Origin: CAYNOZ01 sp964398955 | GTDB taxonomy: Archaea > Methanobacteriota_B > Thermococci > Thermococcales > CAYNOZ01 | Length of the DNA stretch: 12,192 nt | NCBI GenBank assembly: GCA_964398955.1 | Contig: CAYNOZ010000045.1 | Span: 1-12,192, forward strand | Reading direction: 5' to 3' | Part shown: piece by piece, positions 5,580-12,192 of the stretch | How the letters are laid out: every line of letters begins with the position of its first letter | Position numbering within the stretch: the first letter of the stretch is position 1 | Program-made: the position numbers and the translations under genes | Notes under the pieces: generated by a model | Seen by the model: the letters and a program-made list of their open reading frames with translations, nothing else | What the model was told of the DNA's origin: nothing | Databases searched by the model: none

Positions 5580-6058
5580 ATAAAGTTTGGACATTTGGAG
5601 ATGATGTATCTACAGACATGATTACACCTGGTAGGTTTAATTTAACAGATGATCCAGAAGAATTAGCAAAGATTCCTTTTATAGAAGCTAGACCAGAATT
5701 TTCAGAGGAAGTAAGTGATGGAGATATAGTTGTAGGAGGTAATAATTTCGGTATTGGATCTTCGAGAGAATCTGCTCCCTTATCTTTGAAAGCTGCTGGA
5801 GTTGATGGAATCATAGCTAAGAGTTTTGGAAGAATATTTTACAGAAATTCAATCAATTTGGGTATTCCCTTGTTAATTGGTAATACTGATTGGTTAGAAG
5901 AAGGGGATAATATTGAAGTTGATTGGAAAACTGGAAAAGTTATAAAAAACGGTGAAGAAAGAGAATTTGAGCCAGTTAAAGGTTTTCTATTTAAAATTAT
6001 TGAAGAGGGCGGTATATTAGATTATATTGATAGGAGAGACGATTTATGCATAGAGTAG
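5576..6058 (+). CDS. lysU: Homoaconitase small subunit (LysU/HacB)
   Basis: This 160-residue swivel-domain subunit is of normal length for archaeal and Thermus HacB/LeuD proteins. It starts VWTFGDDVSTDMITPGRF, with the D-x-x-T-D motif that begins the family. It then has PEFSEEV...GDIVVGGNNFGIGSSRE (about 41-65), the loop that closes over the active site, and AKSFGRIFYRNSINLGIPLL near 84-103. It pairs with LysT to form the homoaconitate hydratase. The short loop after the conserved Arg, which sets substrate choice in this family (YLRT in a methanogen homoaconitase, YLVY-type in isopropylmalate isomerase), reads FNLT here, so it does not settle the substrate. GGAGGAG at 5564-5570 serves its ATG, and its 3' end overlaps the next gene by 13 bases. 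Confidence 0.85.
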   Translation: MNKVWTFGDDVSTDMITPGRFNLTDDPEELAKIPFIEARPEFSEEVSDGDIVVGGNNFGIGSSRESAPLSLKAAGVDGIIAKSFGRIFYRNSINLGIPLLIGNTDWLEEGDNIEVDWKTGKVIKNGEEREFEPVKGFLFKIIEEGGILDYIDRRDDLCIE

Positions 6059-7029
6059 CAGTGCTTGGAAAAGATGGAATCGGTTCAGAAGTATTAAAAT
6101 CATCAAAAAGGATCCTAAACGAAGTTACAGACAATATTAGTTTCCATGAATTTAATGGTGGTTACGAAGTATATCAGAATACTGGGTCCTCAATTAGAGA
6201 TAAAGATCTTAAAGAGATTAGTGATATGGATGCGATTTTGTTCGGTTCTACCACTACACCTTTTGATGAACCAGGTTACAGAAGCCTAATTTTAACTTTG
6301 AGACAAGAATTAGACCTTTATGCAAATTTGAGGATTATTCCAGATCTATGGAATAATAAGAAAATTTTTATAGTTAGGGAGAATAGTGAAGGGCTTTATT
6401 CAAGGAAATATAAGAAATCCGAGGATTTTGTTGAGGATTCTAGAGTTATTACTAGAGATGGCTGTGAAAGAATTACTGAATTTGCCTTAGATAAAGTTGA
6501 AGAGATTAACAAAGATGAATTTACATTTGTACATAAGGCAAATGTACTTCAAAGTGATAAGTTTTTCAGAGAGATAGTGAAAGAATTATCAGAAGATCGT
6601 GGAGTAGAGGTTAATGAGGGCATTATAGATGCATTCACTATTGAGGTAGTGGATAATCTCTGGGATCATGAGTTAATTCTTAGTAGTAATCTTTTCGGAG
6701 ATATTGTATCTGATTTAGCTTCAATTCATGCTAAAAGTATTGGAATTGTACCTACAGGTAATTATGGTGATAATATAGCTTTATTTGAACCTATGCATGG
6801 TAGTGCTCCTGATATAGCTGGTAAAGGAATATCTAATCCTATAGGTAGTATATTAAGCAGTGCGATGATGCTAAACTATTTGAATATGAACGGAGAGGTA
6901 ATATGGAAGGCTGTAGAATCATACGTAACCAAATCAGATTTAACACCTGATTTAGGCGGGGATAGTACTACAAAATCCGTTACTGACGGAATTATAAAAG
7001 AAATAAATTCAATCAAAAGCAGGGGATAG
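6046..7029 (+). CDS. Homoisocitrate dehydrogenase (beta-decarboxylating, LeuB/Icd family)
   Basis: This 327-residue protein oxidises and decarboxylates the 2-hydroxy acid made by LysT/LysU, giving 2-oxoadipate and NAD(P)H with a divalent metal. Landmarks are GKDGIG (8-13), LRQELDLYANLR (85-96, substrate arginines R86 and R96), R111 in VRENSEGLYS, K164 in HKANVLQ, and metal-site D195. D219 and D223 lie in NLFGDIVSD, and the cofactor block is EPMHGSAPDIAGKGISNPIG (248-267). VRENSEGLY is the form common in homoisocitrate and isocitrate types rather than classical LeuB. It could act on isopropylmalate instead; the setting argues for lysine. The usual M-YLV segment after D195 reads FTIEVV, a local divergence. 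AGGAGAG at 6032-6038 serves the ATG. It is called LysB or HICDH in related pathways. It ends 166 bases before lysW, where a new promoter lies. Confidence 0.85.
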   Translation: MHRVAVLGKDGIGSEVLKSSKRILNEVTDNISFHEFNGGYEVYQNTGSSIRDKDLKEISDMDAILFGSTTTPFDEPGYRSLILTLRQELDLYANLRIIPDLWNNKKIFIVRENSEGLYSRKYKKSEDFVEDSRVITRDGCERITEFALDKVEEINKDEFTFVHKANVLQSDKFFREIVKELSEDRGVEVNEGIIDAFTIEVVDNLWDHELILSSNLFGDIVSDLASIHAKSIGIVPTGNYGDNIALFEPMHGSAPDIAGKGISNPIGSILSSAMMLNYLNMNGEVIWKAVESYVTKSDLTPDLGGDSTTKSVTDGIIKEINSIKSRG

Positions 7030-7110
7030 TTTCAATTGCCAAATAGTTCTTAAATTTAAAAATAAAAATGTAATATATAATACATAGTATTTTAATTTTG
7101 TATTAAAAAT
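7030..7110 (+). other. Intergenic segment ahead of the lysW promoter
   Basis: About 80 AT-rich bases follow the dehydrogenase stop. They contain short T-runs (TTTTAATTTTG near 7090-7100) that could give partial termination, but no open frame or clear hairpin. Confidence 0.35.
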
Positions 7111-7112
7111 AT

Positions 7113-7128
7113 CAAAAGGTATTTATAA
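7113..7128 (+). promoter_or_regulatory. Internal promoter ahead of lysW
   Basis: CAAAAGG (7113-7119) and ATTTATAA (7121-7128) form a BRE/TATA pair that repeats the exact CAAAAGG core of the promoter at 3757. Transcription should start near 7147-7153, giving a leader of about 45-50 bases before lysW. It would let lysW to lysK be expressed apart from lysT-lysU-dehydrogenase. Confidence 0.65.
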
Positions 7129-7180
7129 TTTTAAAATATGACATATTGCAAAGATTAGGTTTAAAAGAATTATGAATTTG

Positions 7181-7189
7181 AGGAGGTGA
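7181..7189 (+). promoter_or_regulatory. Exceptionally strong ribosome binding site of lysW
   Basis: AGGAGGTGA is a full match to the usual archaeal 16S 3' end (anti-SD TCACCTCCT), with a 6-base spacer to ATG 7196. It is the longest such match in the window and fits a protein needed in stoichiometric amounts. Confidence 0.7.
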
Positions 7190-7195
7190 GAAAAT

Positions 7196-7360
7196 ATGCC
7201 AGCAGATTGTCCAGTATGTGGATCACCTGTAGATGTAGGTGAAGCAGAAGTTCATGAAATAGTAGAATGCAGTACCTGTGGATCCGAATTAGAGGTTTAC
7301 AGTACAGATCCAACAATATTAGAAGAAGTACCTGAAGTACAAGAAGATTGGGGAGAATAA
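7196..7360 (+). CDS. lysW: Amino-group carrier protein LysW
   Basis: This 54-codon gene encodes the small acidic carrier of the pathway. Residues 5-28 form a zinc ribbon with CPVC (C5, C8) and CSTC (C25, C28). The protein ends in EDWGE, the diagnostic C-terminus. The side-chain carboxylate of the last Glu, E54, is joined to the alpha-amino group of 2-aminoadipate (or glutamate), shielding it while the side chain is converted; the acidic body docks with basic patches on the partner enzymes. Both features are seen directly, and 54 residues is the usual size. It has its own promoter and the strongest ribosome site in the window, and it is followed by T-rich sequence before lysX. That arrangement suggests more LysW than enzyme is made. 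Confidence 0.95.
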   Translation: MPADCPVCGSPVDVGEAEVHEIVECSTCGSELEVYSTDPTILEEVPEVQEDWGE

Positions 7361-7375
7361 GATCTAATTTATTTA

Positions 7376-7403
7376 TTTTTTCTAATTTAAATTTTATTTT
7401 TTT
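7376..7403 (+). terminator. T-rich tracts between lysW and lysX, possible partial terminator
   Basis: T6 at 7376-7381, TTTT at 7392-7395 and T7 at 7397-7403 fill most of the 65-base gap, the only long gap among lysW to lysK. U-rich runs terminate archaeal transcription, so part of the transcripts may end after lysW; read-through is needed for the rest. Confidence 0.4.
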
Positions 7404-7425
7404 ACTTAATAATGGAGGATTAGAA

Positions 7426-8253
7426 ATGAAAATCGGAATAAGTTACAAGTTAAAAAGAAGAGAAGAAATTTTGCTAAGAGATAAAGTAGAAGAATCAGGC
7501 CACGAACCTATAATGGTGCATGAAGAAGAAACTAAGTTTCCTAAGAATTACGACTTAGACGTAGTATTAATTAGAAATACAAGTTACTTTAACTCACTTT
7601 ACATTTCAAAACTATTCGAAAGCCAAGGAATCCCAACCATCAACTCATTTGAAACAATCTTAGAATCAGGGGACAAAATATTCTCAACATTAAAAATGGA
7701 AGGTAATTCAAAGTTACCTGATTGGAACGTTTCATTTGATGAGGAAACTGCAGTAGATGCTTCTGAAGATTTAGGTTATCCAATGGTAATGAAACCTGTA
7801 TTTGGGAGCTGGGGAAGAATGGTTAGTAAAGTAAACGATCGAAATGCCGCGGAAGCCATTGTTGGACACCGGAAATGGATGAAGAACCCATTATATAGTA
7901 TATATTACAATCAAGACTATGTTAAGAAACCAGATAGAGATATAAGAAGCTATGTTATCGATGGAGAATATATAACAGCAATTTATCGTGAAAACTCTGA
8001 TCATTGGATTACTAATACAGCTAGAGGTGGAGAAGCCACGAAATGTGAAGATGAAGAAGTAAGAGAAGCCTCTTTAGAGGCTTGGGAAGCCTTTGGAGAA
8101 GGTGCGCTTGCTATAGACCTTTTTGAAAGTGATGAAGGTATGATTGTTAATGAAGTTAATCCTAATATGGAATTTAAAAATTCTCAAAGAGTTACTGGGG
8201 TAGATATAGCCCAAAAATTAGTTGATTACGCTATTAAGGAGGGTAAAGAATGA
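7426..8253 (+). CDS. lysX: LysW-2-aminoadipate ligase LysX (ATP-grasp)
   Basis: This 275-residue RimK-like ATP-grasp enzyme uses ATP to join 2-aminoadipate to the terminal Glu of LysW (EC 6.3.2.43). Landmarks are the N-terminal preATP fold to about residue 80, MKPVFGSWGRM (122-132) with ATP-binding K123 and the glycine loop, and DIRSYVIDG (172-180). They continue with NTARGGEATKC (197-207) and VNEVNPNMEFKNS (241-253), which holds Mg-binding E243 and N245. ATG 7426 has GGAGG at 7414-7418. The longer open frame beginning within lysW has no ribosome site and extends well past the family's N-terminus. The paralogue ArgX uses glutamate for ornithine synthesis. MEFKN resembles what I remember of LysX, and the neighbours favour lysine, but the substrate is not proven. 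Its end overlaps lysY by 4 bases. Confidence 0.9.
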   Translation: MKIGISYKLKRREEILLRDKVEESGHEPIMVHEEETKFPKNYDLDVVLIRNTSYFNSLYISKLFESQGIPTINSFETILESGDKIFSTLKMEGNSKLPDWNVSFDEETAVDASEDLGYPMVMKPVFGSWGRMVSKVNDRNAAEAIVGHRKWMKNPLYSIYYNQDYVKKPDRDIRSYVIDGEYITAIYRENSDHWITNTARGGEATKCEDEEVREASLEAWEAFGEGALAIDLFESDEGMIVNEVNPNMEFKNSQRVTGVDIAQKLVDYAIKEGKE

Positions 8254-9245
8254 TTGATATAGCTATAGTTGGTGGAAGTGGTTATACCGGAGGAGAGTTA
8301 ATAAGATTACTATCAAACCATCCGAAAGTAAATATTTCCACAATTACTTCAAGAAAATTTGCAAAACAAAAAGTACATAGGGTTCACCCTAATTTAAGAG
8401 GATTAGATTTAAGATTTACAGATGATCTTGATGAAATAGATTCAGATCTGATTTTTTTGGCTGTTCCTCATGGAGCTTCTATGGATATGATCAAAGATTA
8501 TTATGGAAGTGCCAAGATTATAGATCTTAGCGCCGATTTCAGAATTAGTCATGACTTATATGAAGAGTACTATGGAGATCATAGTGAACCTGATTTAATT
8601 GAGGAATCTGTTTACGGGCTTCCTGAACTTCATAGAGATGAGATCAAGGACGCAGATTTAGTTGCTAATCCTGGATGCAATGCAACAAGTGCAATATTAG
8701 GTCTCTATCCATTTAGAAATGATTTGGAAGAAGCAATAGTAGATTTAAAGGTTAGCTCAAGTGCTGGAGGAAGGAACAGTAATGTGATGGCTTCTCATTC
8801 GGAAAGAAGTTCAGTAGTTAGAGCTTATAAAGAATATCATCATAGACACGAAGCAGAAGTGATTCAGGAAACAGGAATTAAAGGCCAATTTTCTGTACAT
8901 TCAGTAGATATGGTTAGAGGGCTCCTTGCAACAATTCATATGAACTTAGAAACTAGTAAAGCAGATCTTTATAAAAAGTTCCATGAATATTCTGATGAAC
9001 ACTTTATCAGGTTCGTTAAAGAAAGAGGAGGTCTTCAGAGAAATCCAGACCCTAAATTCGTTTTAGGTAGTAACATGGTCGATGTAGGTTTCTCTTATGA
9101 CGAGGAGAATGATCGAGTAATTGTATTTTCAGCTCTTGATAATCTAATTAAAGGAGCATCTGGTCAAGCAGTTCAAAATATGAATATTATGTTTGGATTT
9201 AACGAAAAAACTGGCTTAGAGCAGCTTCCAATATCTCCTCTTTAA
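8250..9245 (+). CDS. lysY: LysW-aminoadipyl phosphate reductase LysY
   Basis: This 331-residue protein is related to ArgC (N-acetyl-glutamyl-phosphate reductase). It reduces the LysW-bound aminoadipyl phosphate to the semialdehyde with NADPH (EC 1.2.1.103). It has the Rossmann loop GGSGYTGGE (8-16), the catalytic C143 in NPGCNATSA, SAGGRNSN near 171-178, and the HHRHEAEV segment with catalytic-type H200. The family's end is DNLIKGASGQAVQNMNIMFG. Its length is that of LysY and other type-1 ArgC proteins (about 330-350). AAGGAGGG lies at 8236-8243 inside lysX, and the ATGA overlap couples it to lysX. It could also work on LysW-glutamyl phosphate if the organism makes ornithine this way, as known in Sulfolobus. 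Confidence 0.93.
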   Translation: MIDIAIVGGSGYTGGELIRLLSNHPKVNISTITSRKFAKQKVHRVHPNLRGLDLRFTDDLDEIDSDLIFLAVPHGASMDMIKDYYGSAKIIDLSADFRISHDLYEEYYGDHSEPDLIEESVYGLPELHRDEIKDADLVANPGCNATSAILGLYPFRNDLEEAIVDLKVSSSAGGRNSNVMASHSERSSVVRAYKEYHHRHEAEVIQETGIKGQFSVHSVDMVRGLLATIHMNLETSKADLYKKFHEYSDEHFIRFVKERGGLQRNPDPKFVLGSNMVDVGFSYDEENDRVIVFSALDNLIKGASGQAVQNMNIMFGFNEKTGLEQLPISPL

Positions 9246-9258
9246 AAGTGGTGGTAAT

Positions 9259-9987
9259 ATGAAAGTGGTGAAGATTGGCGGTGCCATCTTAGATAAAATT
9301 AGTGAATTTGATGAAGTACTAAAGGCTGATATCTTAGTCCATGGAGGGTCTGATTACGTAGATGATCTTTTTGAAAGACTGAATAAGGAAACTAAGATGG
9401 TAAAGAGCGTTTCAGGAGTAGAATTCAGATATACTCCCAAAGAAGATATGGAGATCTTTTTAATGGCTATGATGAAAGCTAATAAAGAAATAGTAAGCTT
9501 TCTTCAACAAAATAAGATTAATGCAATCGGCTTAAGCGGTTTAGATTATAGTTTAATTAAAGCTAAAAGAAAAAAACTACTTAAAGCAATAGTAAACGGT
9601 AAAAAGAAAATTATTAGAGATGATCAATCAGGAAAAATTTCAGAAATCAACACAAAAACAATAAAAAACCTTAAAAACCATGGATTTCCCGTTATAGCTC
9701 CGATAGCAATGAGTGAATCATCAGAACCATTAAATATAGATGGTGATAAATTAGCTTTCAGAATTTCAAAAGATATTCAAGCAAATCAACTCATCTTCCT
9801 AACTGATACAGCCTTTTTAGTAGACAATGAAATTGTCGATGAAATAAGAATCTCTAATTTAGAAGAATACGAAAAACATGCCAAAGGCGGTATGAAAAGA
9901 AAGATCATGATGGCCGAAAAAGCCATTGAAAATGGGATTGAAGAGGTAAGTATTATTGGTCTAAATGGAAAAACGGTGATAAGATGA
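9259..9987 (+). CDS. lysZ: LysW-aminoadipate kinase LysZ
   Basis: This 242-residue amino-acid kinase (ArgB family) phosphorylates the side-chain carboxylate of LysW-bound 2-aminoadipate with ATP (EC 2.7.2.17). Seen are KIGGA (5-9, phosphate loop with K5), HGGS (28-31), SGVEFRYT with the substrate Arg, and NAIGLSGLD near 91-99. KAKRKK follows, then PLNIDGDKLA near 158-167, the ATP-site strand LIFLTD, and GGMKRKIMMAEKAI near the end. It is somewhat shorter than the usual 260-270: the loop between KIGG and HGGS is compact, and the final SSALEG-like loop common in the family is reduced to GLNGKTVIR. GGTGG at 9250-9254 precedes the ATG. It overlaps lysJ by 4 bases (ATGA). Confidence 0.92.
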   Translation: MKVVKIGGAILDKISEFDEVLKADILVHGGSDYVDDLFERLNKETKMVKSVSGVEFRYTPKEDMEIFLMAMMKANKEIVSFLQQNKINAIGLSGLDYSLIKAKRKKLLKAIVNGKKKIIRDDQSGKISEINTKTIKNLKNHGFPVIAPIAMSESSEPLNIDGDKLAFRISKDIQANQLIFLTDTAFLVDNEIVDEIRISNLEEYEKHAKGGMKRKIMMAEKAIENGIEEVSIIGLNGKTVIR

Positions 9988-11078
9988 AAGAAGTTAATGT
10001 ATACAACAAAAGAATGAAACTTTCTAAAGGTGAAGGCGCCTATTTATGGGATGAACAAGGTAATAAATATTTTGACGCATTCTCTGGAATAGGAGTTGCC
10101 TTATTAGGACATTCTAATGAAGAATTAGCTGAAGCTATTAGTGAACAAGCTAGAAAATTGATTGTAGCAGGGCCTCTCTTTGAGCATAATGAAAAAGAAG
10201 AGTTCTTTAATGAGCTTTCACACTTCGTAGACTATGAGTATGCCTTTATGTCTAATTCAGGAACCGAGTCAGTTGAAGCAGCAATAAAATTTGCTAGACT
10301 TAAAACTGGTAAAGAAAAAATAATTTCTATGACAAATGCTTTTCATGGCAGAACATTAGGTTCTCTAAGCGCTACTTGGAAATCAAAATATAAAAAAGAC
10401 TTCGAACCATTAGTATCAGGATTTGATCATATTCCATTTAACAATTCAGAAGTAGCTAAAGAAAAAATCGATGATGATACTGCTGCAGTATTAATAGAAC
10501 CAATTCAAGGTGAGGGTGGAATAGTGCCTGCAGATCAAGAATTCATGGACACTGTTAGAGATCTAACTGAAGATGTAGGAGCTTTGCTTATCGACGATGA
10601 GATTCAAAGTGGATTTAGGACAGGAGAATTCCTAGCAATTAATCATTATGGAATAAGACCTGATATCGTTACAATGGGAAAAGGATTAGCAAATGGAGTG
10701 CCTATAGGATTAACTATGACTAACTTTGATATCCCGAAAGGGAAACATGGAAGCACTTTCGGAGGGAACCCATTAGCAAGTAAAGCAGGAGCTACGACAC
10801 TTAAATACATAAGAGAAAATAATTTACTTGAAAAAATCCCTGAAAAGTCAATATCATTAGAAAGTGATGAAATAATTAAAACTCGTGGAAAAGGATTGAT
10901 GATGGGTTCTATAATGCAGAAAACAGTCGATAAATATATGCCAAAGCTTCAGGAAAATGGTATAATTGCTGGAGTATCCGGTAACAGGATTATAAGATTG
11001 CTACCACCAATAACAGTTACCAAGGAGCAAATGAATTGGCTTAAAGAAAGCATAGAGGATGTTTTAAATGACGCCTGA
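9984..11078 (+). CDS. lysJ: LysW-aminoadipate semialdehyde aminotransferase LysJ
   Basis: This 364-residue class III PLP aminotransferase (ArgD family) converts the LysW-bound semialdehyde to LysW-lysine using glutamate (EC 2.6.1.118). It shows the start KGEGAYLWDEQGNKYFDAFS, NSGTES (91-96, phosphate binding), and AFHGRTLGSLS (119-129) with the ring-stacking F120. Further on are IDDEIQSGF (203-211) with D205 for the pyridine nitrogen, and TMGKGLANG with Schiff-base K233. GSTFGGNPLAS follows, then the C-terminal RGKGLMMG and IRLLPPITVT. It is shorter than typical ArgD/LysJ (about 390), mainly in the helix region after GGNPLAS. GGTGAT at 9975-9980 serves the start. It may also act in ornithine synthesis. 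It overlaps lysK by 11 bases. Confidence 0.92.
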   Translation: MKEVNVYNKRMKLSKGEGAYLWDEQGNKYFDAFSGIGVALLGHSNEELAEAISEQARKLIVAGPLFEHNEKEEFFNELSHFVDYEYAFMSNSGTESVEAAIKFARLKTGKEKIISMTNAFHGRTLGSLSATWKSKYKKDFEPLVSGFDHIPFNNSEVAKEKIDDDTAAVLIEPIQGEGGIVPADQEFMDTVRDLTEDVGALLIDDEIQSGFRTGEFLAINHYGIRPDIVTMGKGLANGVPIGLTMTNFDIPKGKHGSTFGGNPLASKAGATTLKYIRENNLLEKIPEKSISLESDEIIKTRGKGLMMGSIMQKTVDKYMPKLQENGIIAGVSGNRIIRLLPPITVTKEQMNWLKESIEDVLNDA

Positions 11079-12072
11079 AATAAGCGATGAAGAAAAAAAA
11101 GAATTCCTAAAGAATTTAGTTTCAATATATAGTCCTACTGGAGAAGAAACCGAAGTAGCAAATTTTCTAGTGAATAAATTCCAAGAATATGGAATAGATT
11201 CTTATATTGACGATGTTGGCAATGTAATAGCAAAGCAAAACGGTGAAGGACCTAAAATACTTCTAGCAGGGCACATGGACACAGTAACAGGTAAAATCCC
11301 AATAAGAGTAGAAAAGGGAGACTTATGGGGAAGAGGTAGTGTAGATGCTAAAGGATCATTAGCAACCTTTTTCTTTACCTTAATAGAAAGTAATGCAAAC
11401 CTAATGTTCGCATCACTAGTAGAAGAAGAAGGACCCTCTAAAGGAGCTAAAAACCTGGACTTAGAAGAACCTGATTACATAATAAATGGAGAACCCAGCG
11501 GATGGGATGGAGTAACAATAGGCTATAAAGGAACAACGCTAATGAAGTTCGAAGAGAAAGTGGAAAGATTCCATAGCAGCATAGGAAAAAAAGGAGCAGC
11601 AGAAAAATTGATAGAGAAATGGCAAAAAATAAGCAGAAACTTTGAAGAAGGTTTCGACACACCAAGTGGACGCATTAAGAAAATCGAAGCATACGAAAGA
11701 GAACATGACTTTTATGGAGAGATGATAGTAAATATTAGAACCCCAAGCAATTATGAACCAGAAATAAAAGGAAAAATAATCGAATCACTACCAGCCTACA
11801 AAATATCAAGAAAAAGCCCCTTAGTAAGAGGATTAGTAAGAAGCATTAGAAATAACAACGGAAAACCAAAATTAAAGAAAAAAACCGGTACTGCAGATAT
11901 GAACATATTAGGACCAAAATACGGCGTAGATACAATAGCTTATGGACCAGGAAACTCAGACCTCGATCACACTCCAAATGAACACCTAAACCTAAGAGAA
12001 TACCTAAAAGCAATTGAAACACTTAAATCAGGAATAAAAGAAGTAAAAAAATATAACAAAATATCCACCTAA
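11068..12072 (+). CDS. lysK: LysW-lysine hydrolase LysK (M20 peptidase family)
   Basis: This 334-residue M20-family metallohydrolase releases lysine from the LysW C-terminus, regenerating the carrier (EC 3.5.1.130). Metal and catalytic residues are visible: H69 and D71 in GHMDTV, D93 in GSVDAKG (bridging), and the acidic triplet E119-E121 in VEEEGPS (general base and ligand). E142 lies in NGEPSGWDG and H301 in SDLDHTPNEH. A lid domain lies at about residues 155-255. The NGEPSGWDGVTIGYKG block is typical of the LysK/ArgE-like branch. It is the last gene of the set; GAGGAT at 11055-11060 inside lysJ precedes its ATG. AT-rich sequence with a T-run follows the stop. It could also release ornithine. 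Confidence 0.93.
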   Translation: MTPEISDEEKKEFLKNLVSIYSPTGEETEVANFLVNKFQEYGIDSYIDDVGNVIAKQNGEGPKILLAGHMDTVTGKIPIRVEKGDLWGRGSVDAKGSLATFFFTLIESNANLMFASLVEEEGPSKGAKNLDLEEPDYIINGEPSGWDGVTIGYKGTTLMKFEEKVERFHSSIGKKGAAEKLIEKWQKISRNFEEGFDTPSGRIKKIEAYEREHDFYGEMIVNIRTPSNYEPEIKGKIIESLPAYKISRKSPLVRGLVRSIRNNNGKPKLKKKTGTADMNILGPKYGVDTIAYGPGNSDLDHTPNEHLNLREYLKAIETLKSGIKEVKKYNKIST

Positions 12073-12192
12073 AAATTTTTATATTTGTTTAATTACAATT
12101 TTTCAAAATACTTAGAAGAAGTAAAAGATTCCTAAAAGCTATGATTAGATTTATAGTGGAAAACCTTGCATATATTCGTGAAGTGACCCCCC
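12073..12192 (+). other. AT-rich tail after lysK, no gene assigned
   Basis: T5 at 12076-12080 followed by ATATTTGTTTAATT may terminate the lysine operon or serve as a TATA-like element for a gene beyond the window. An ATG at 12141 stays open to the window edge (17 codons, beginning MIRFIVENLAYIREV) without a ribosome site. The final six bases are a C-run unlike the rest. Nothing more can be supported. Confidence 0.4.

Noticed and set aside
5533..5814. Minus-strand 93-codon frame
   Set aside because: Antisense of the lysT/lysU junction, where both proteins are confidently placed.
4419..7029. leuC-leuD-leuB leucine operon instead of lysine genes
   Set aside because: Family level cannot exclude it, but direct linkage to lysW-lysX-lysY-lysZ-lysJ-lysK and the VRENSEGLY form favour homocitrate chemistry.
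7348..7425. Longer lysX beginning at a TTG inside the end of lysW
   Set aside because: The extra 26 codons are low-complexity, lack a ribosome site and precede the family's usual N-terminus MKIGISY; ATG 7426 has GGAGG at proper distance.
11447..11665. Minus-strand 72-codon frame
   Set aside because: Antisense of lysK; Leu/Phe-rich reading of A-rich codons.
12141..12192. Start of a new gene at the right edge
   Set aside because: Only 17 codons, no ribosome site and an odd terminal C-run; not enough to call.

Overview
The window looks like chromosomal DNA of an AT-rich archaeon. The evidence is BRE/TATA-type promoters, U-rich tracts instead of hairpin terminators, a CPSF-like beta-CASP RNase, and above all a LysW amino-group-carrier pathway with archaeal-style homoaconitase and homoisocitrate dehydrogenase genes. 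Most proteins are rich in Asp and Glu, which hints at a salt-adapted euryarchaeon. An AT-rich halophilic methanogen lineage or a related uncultured group would fit, but this is inference. Shine-Dalgarno sites (GGAGG, GGTGG, GGTGAT) are frequent, and TTG starts appear to be used.

Region 1 (1-1303) holds three genes. They are the 3' end of a LigD-type 3'-phosphoesterase gene, a HAD-family phosphatase on the same strand, and a convergent gene for a CbiX-like chelatase-fold protein that seems to lack the metal-binding histidines. Region 2 (1304-3654) holds an intergenic stretch, a 64-codon membrane-protein gene, a large minus-strand MBL/beta-CASP ribonuclease gene with an unusual coiled-coil tail, and a divergent 58-codon membrane-protein gene.

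Region 3 (3655-12072) is the main content. T-rich termination sequence is followed by a strong promoter (CAAAAGG plus TTTATATA). Next comes about 620 bases with one long, very basic open frame that I do not recognise and that may be a decayed gene. Then follow lysT-lysU-homoisocitrate dehydrogenase, a second promoter with the same CAAAAGG element, and lysW-lysX-lysY-lysZ-lysJ-lysK. Adjacent genes mostly overlap by 4 to 13 bases or are separated by short gaps.

Together these genes cover homocitrate to 2-oxoadipate (LysT/LysU and the dehydrogenase) and 2-aminoadipate to lysine on the LysW carrier. In the carrier branch LysX attaches the substrate, LysZ phosphorylates, LysY reduces, LysJ transaminates and LysK releases the product. 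Homocitrate synthase and the 2-aminoadipate aminotransferase (LysN) are not in the window. LysZ, LysY, LysJ and LysK could also serve ornithine synthesis if an ArgX-type ligase exists elsewhere.

No CRISPR array, insertion sequence, tRNA or rRNA gene was seen. The window is mostly a well-ordered biosynthetic locus. The least explained parts are the basic open frame ahead of lysT, the chelatase-like protein without histidines, and the signals around lysW.
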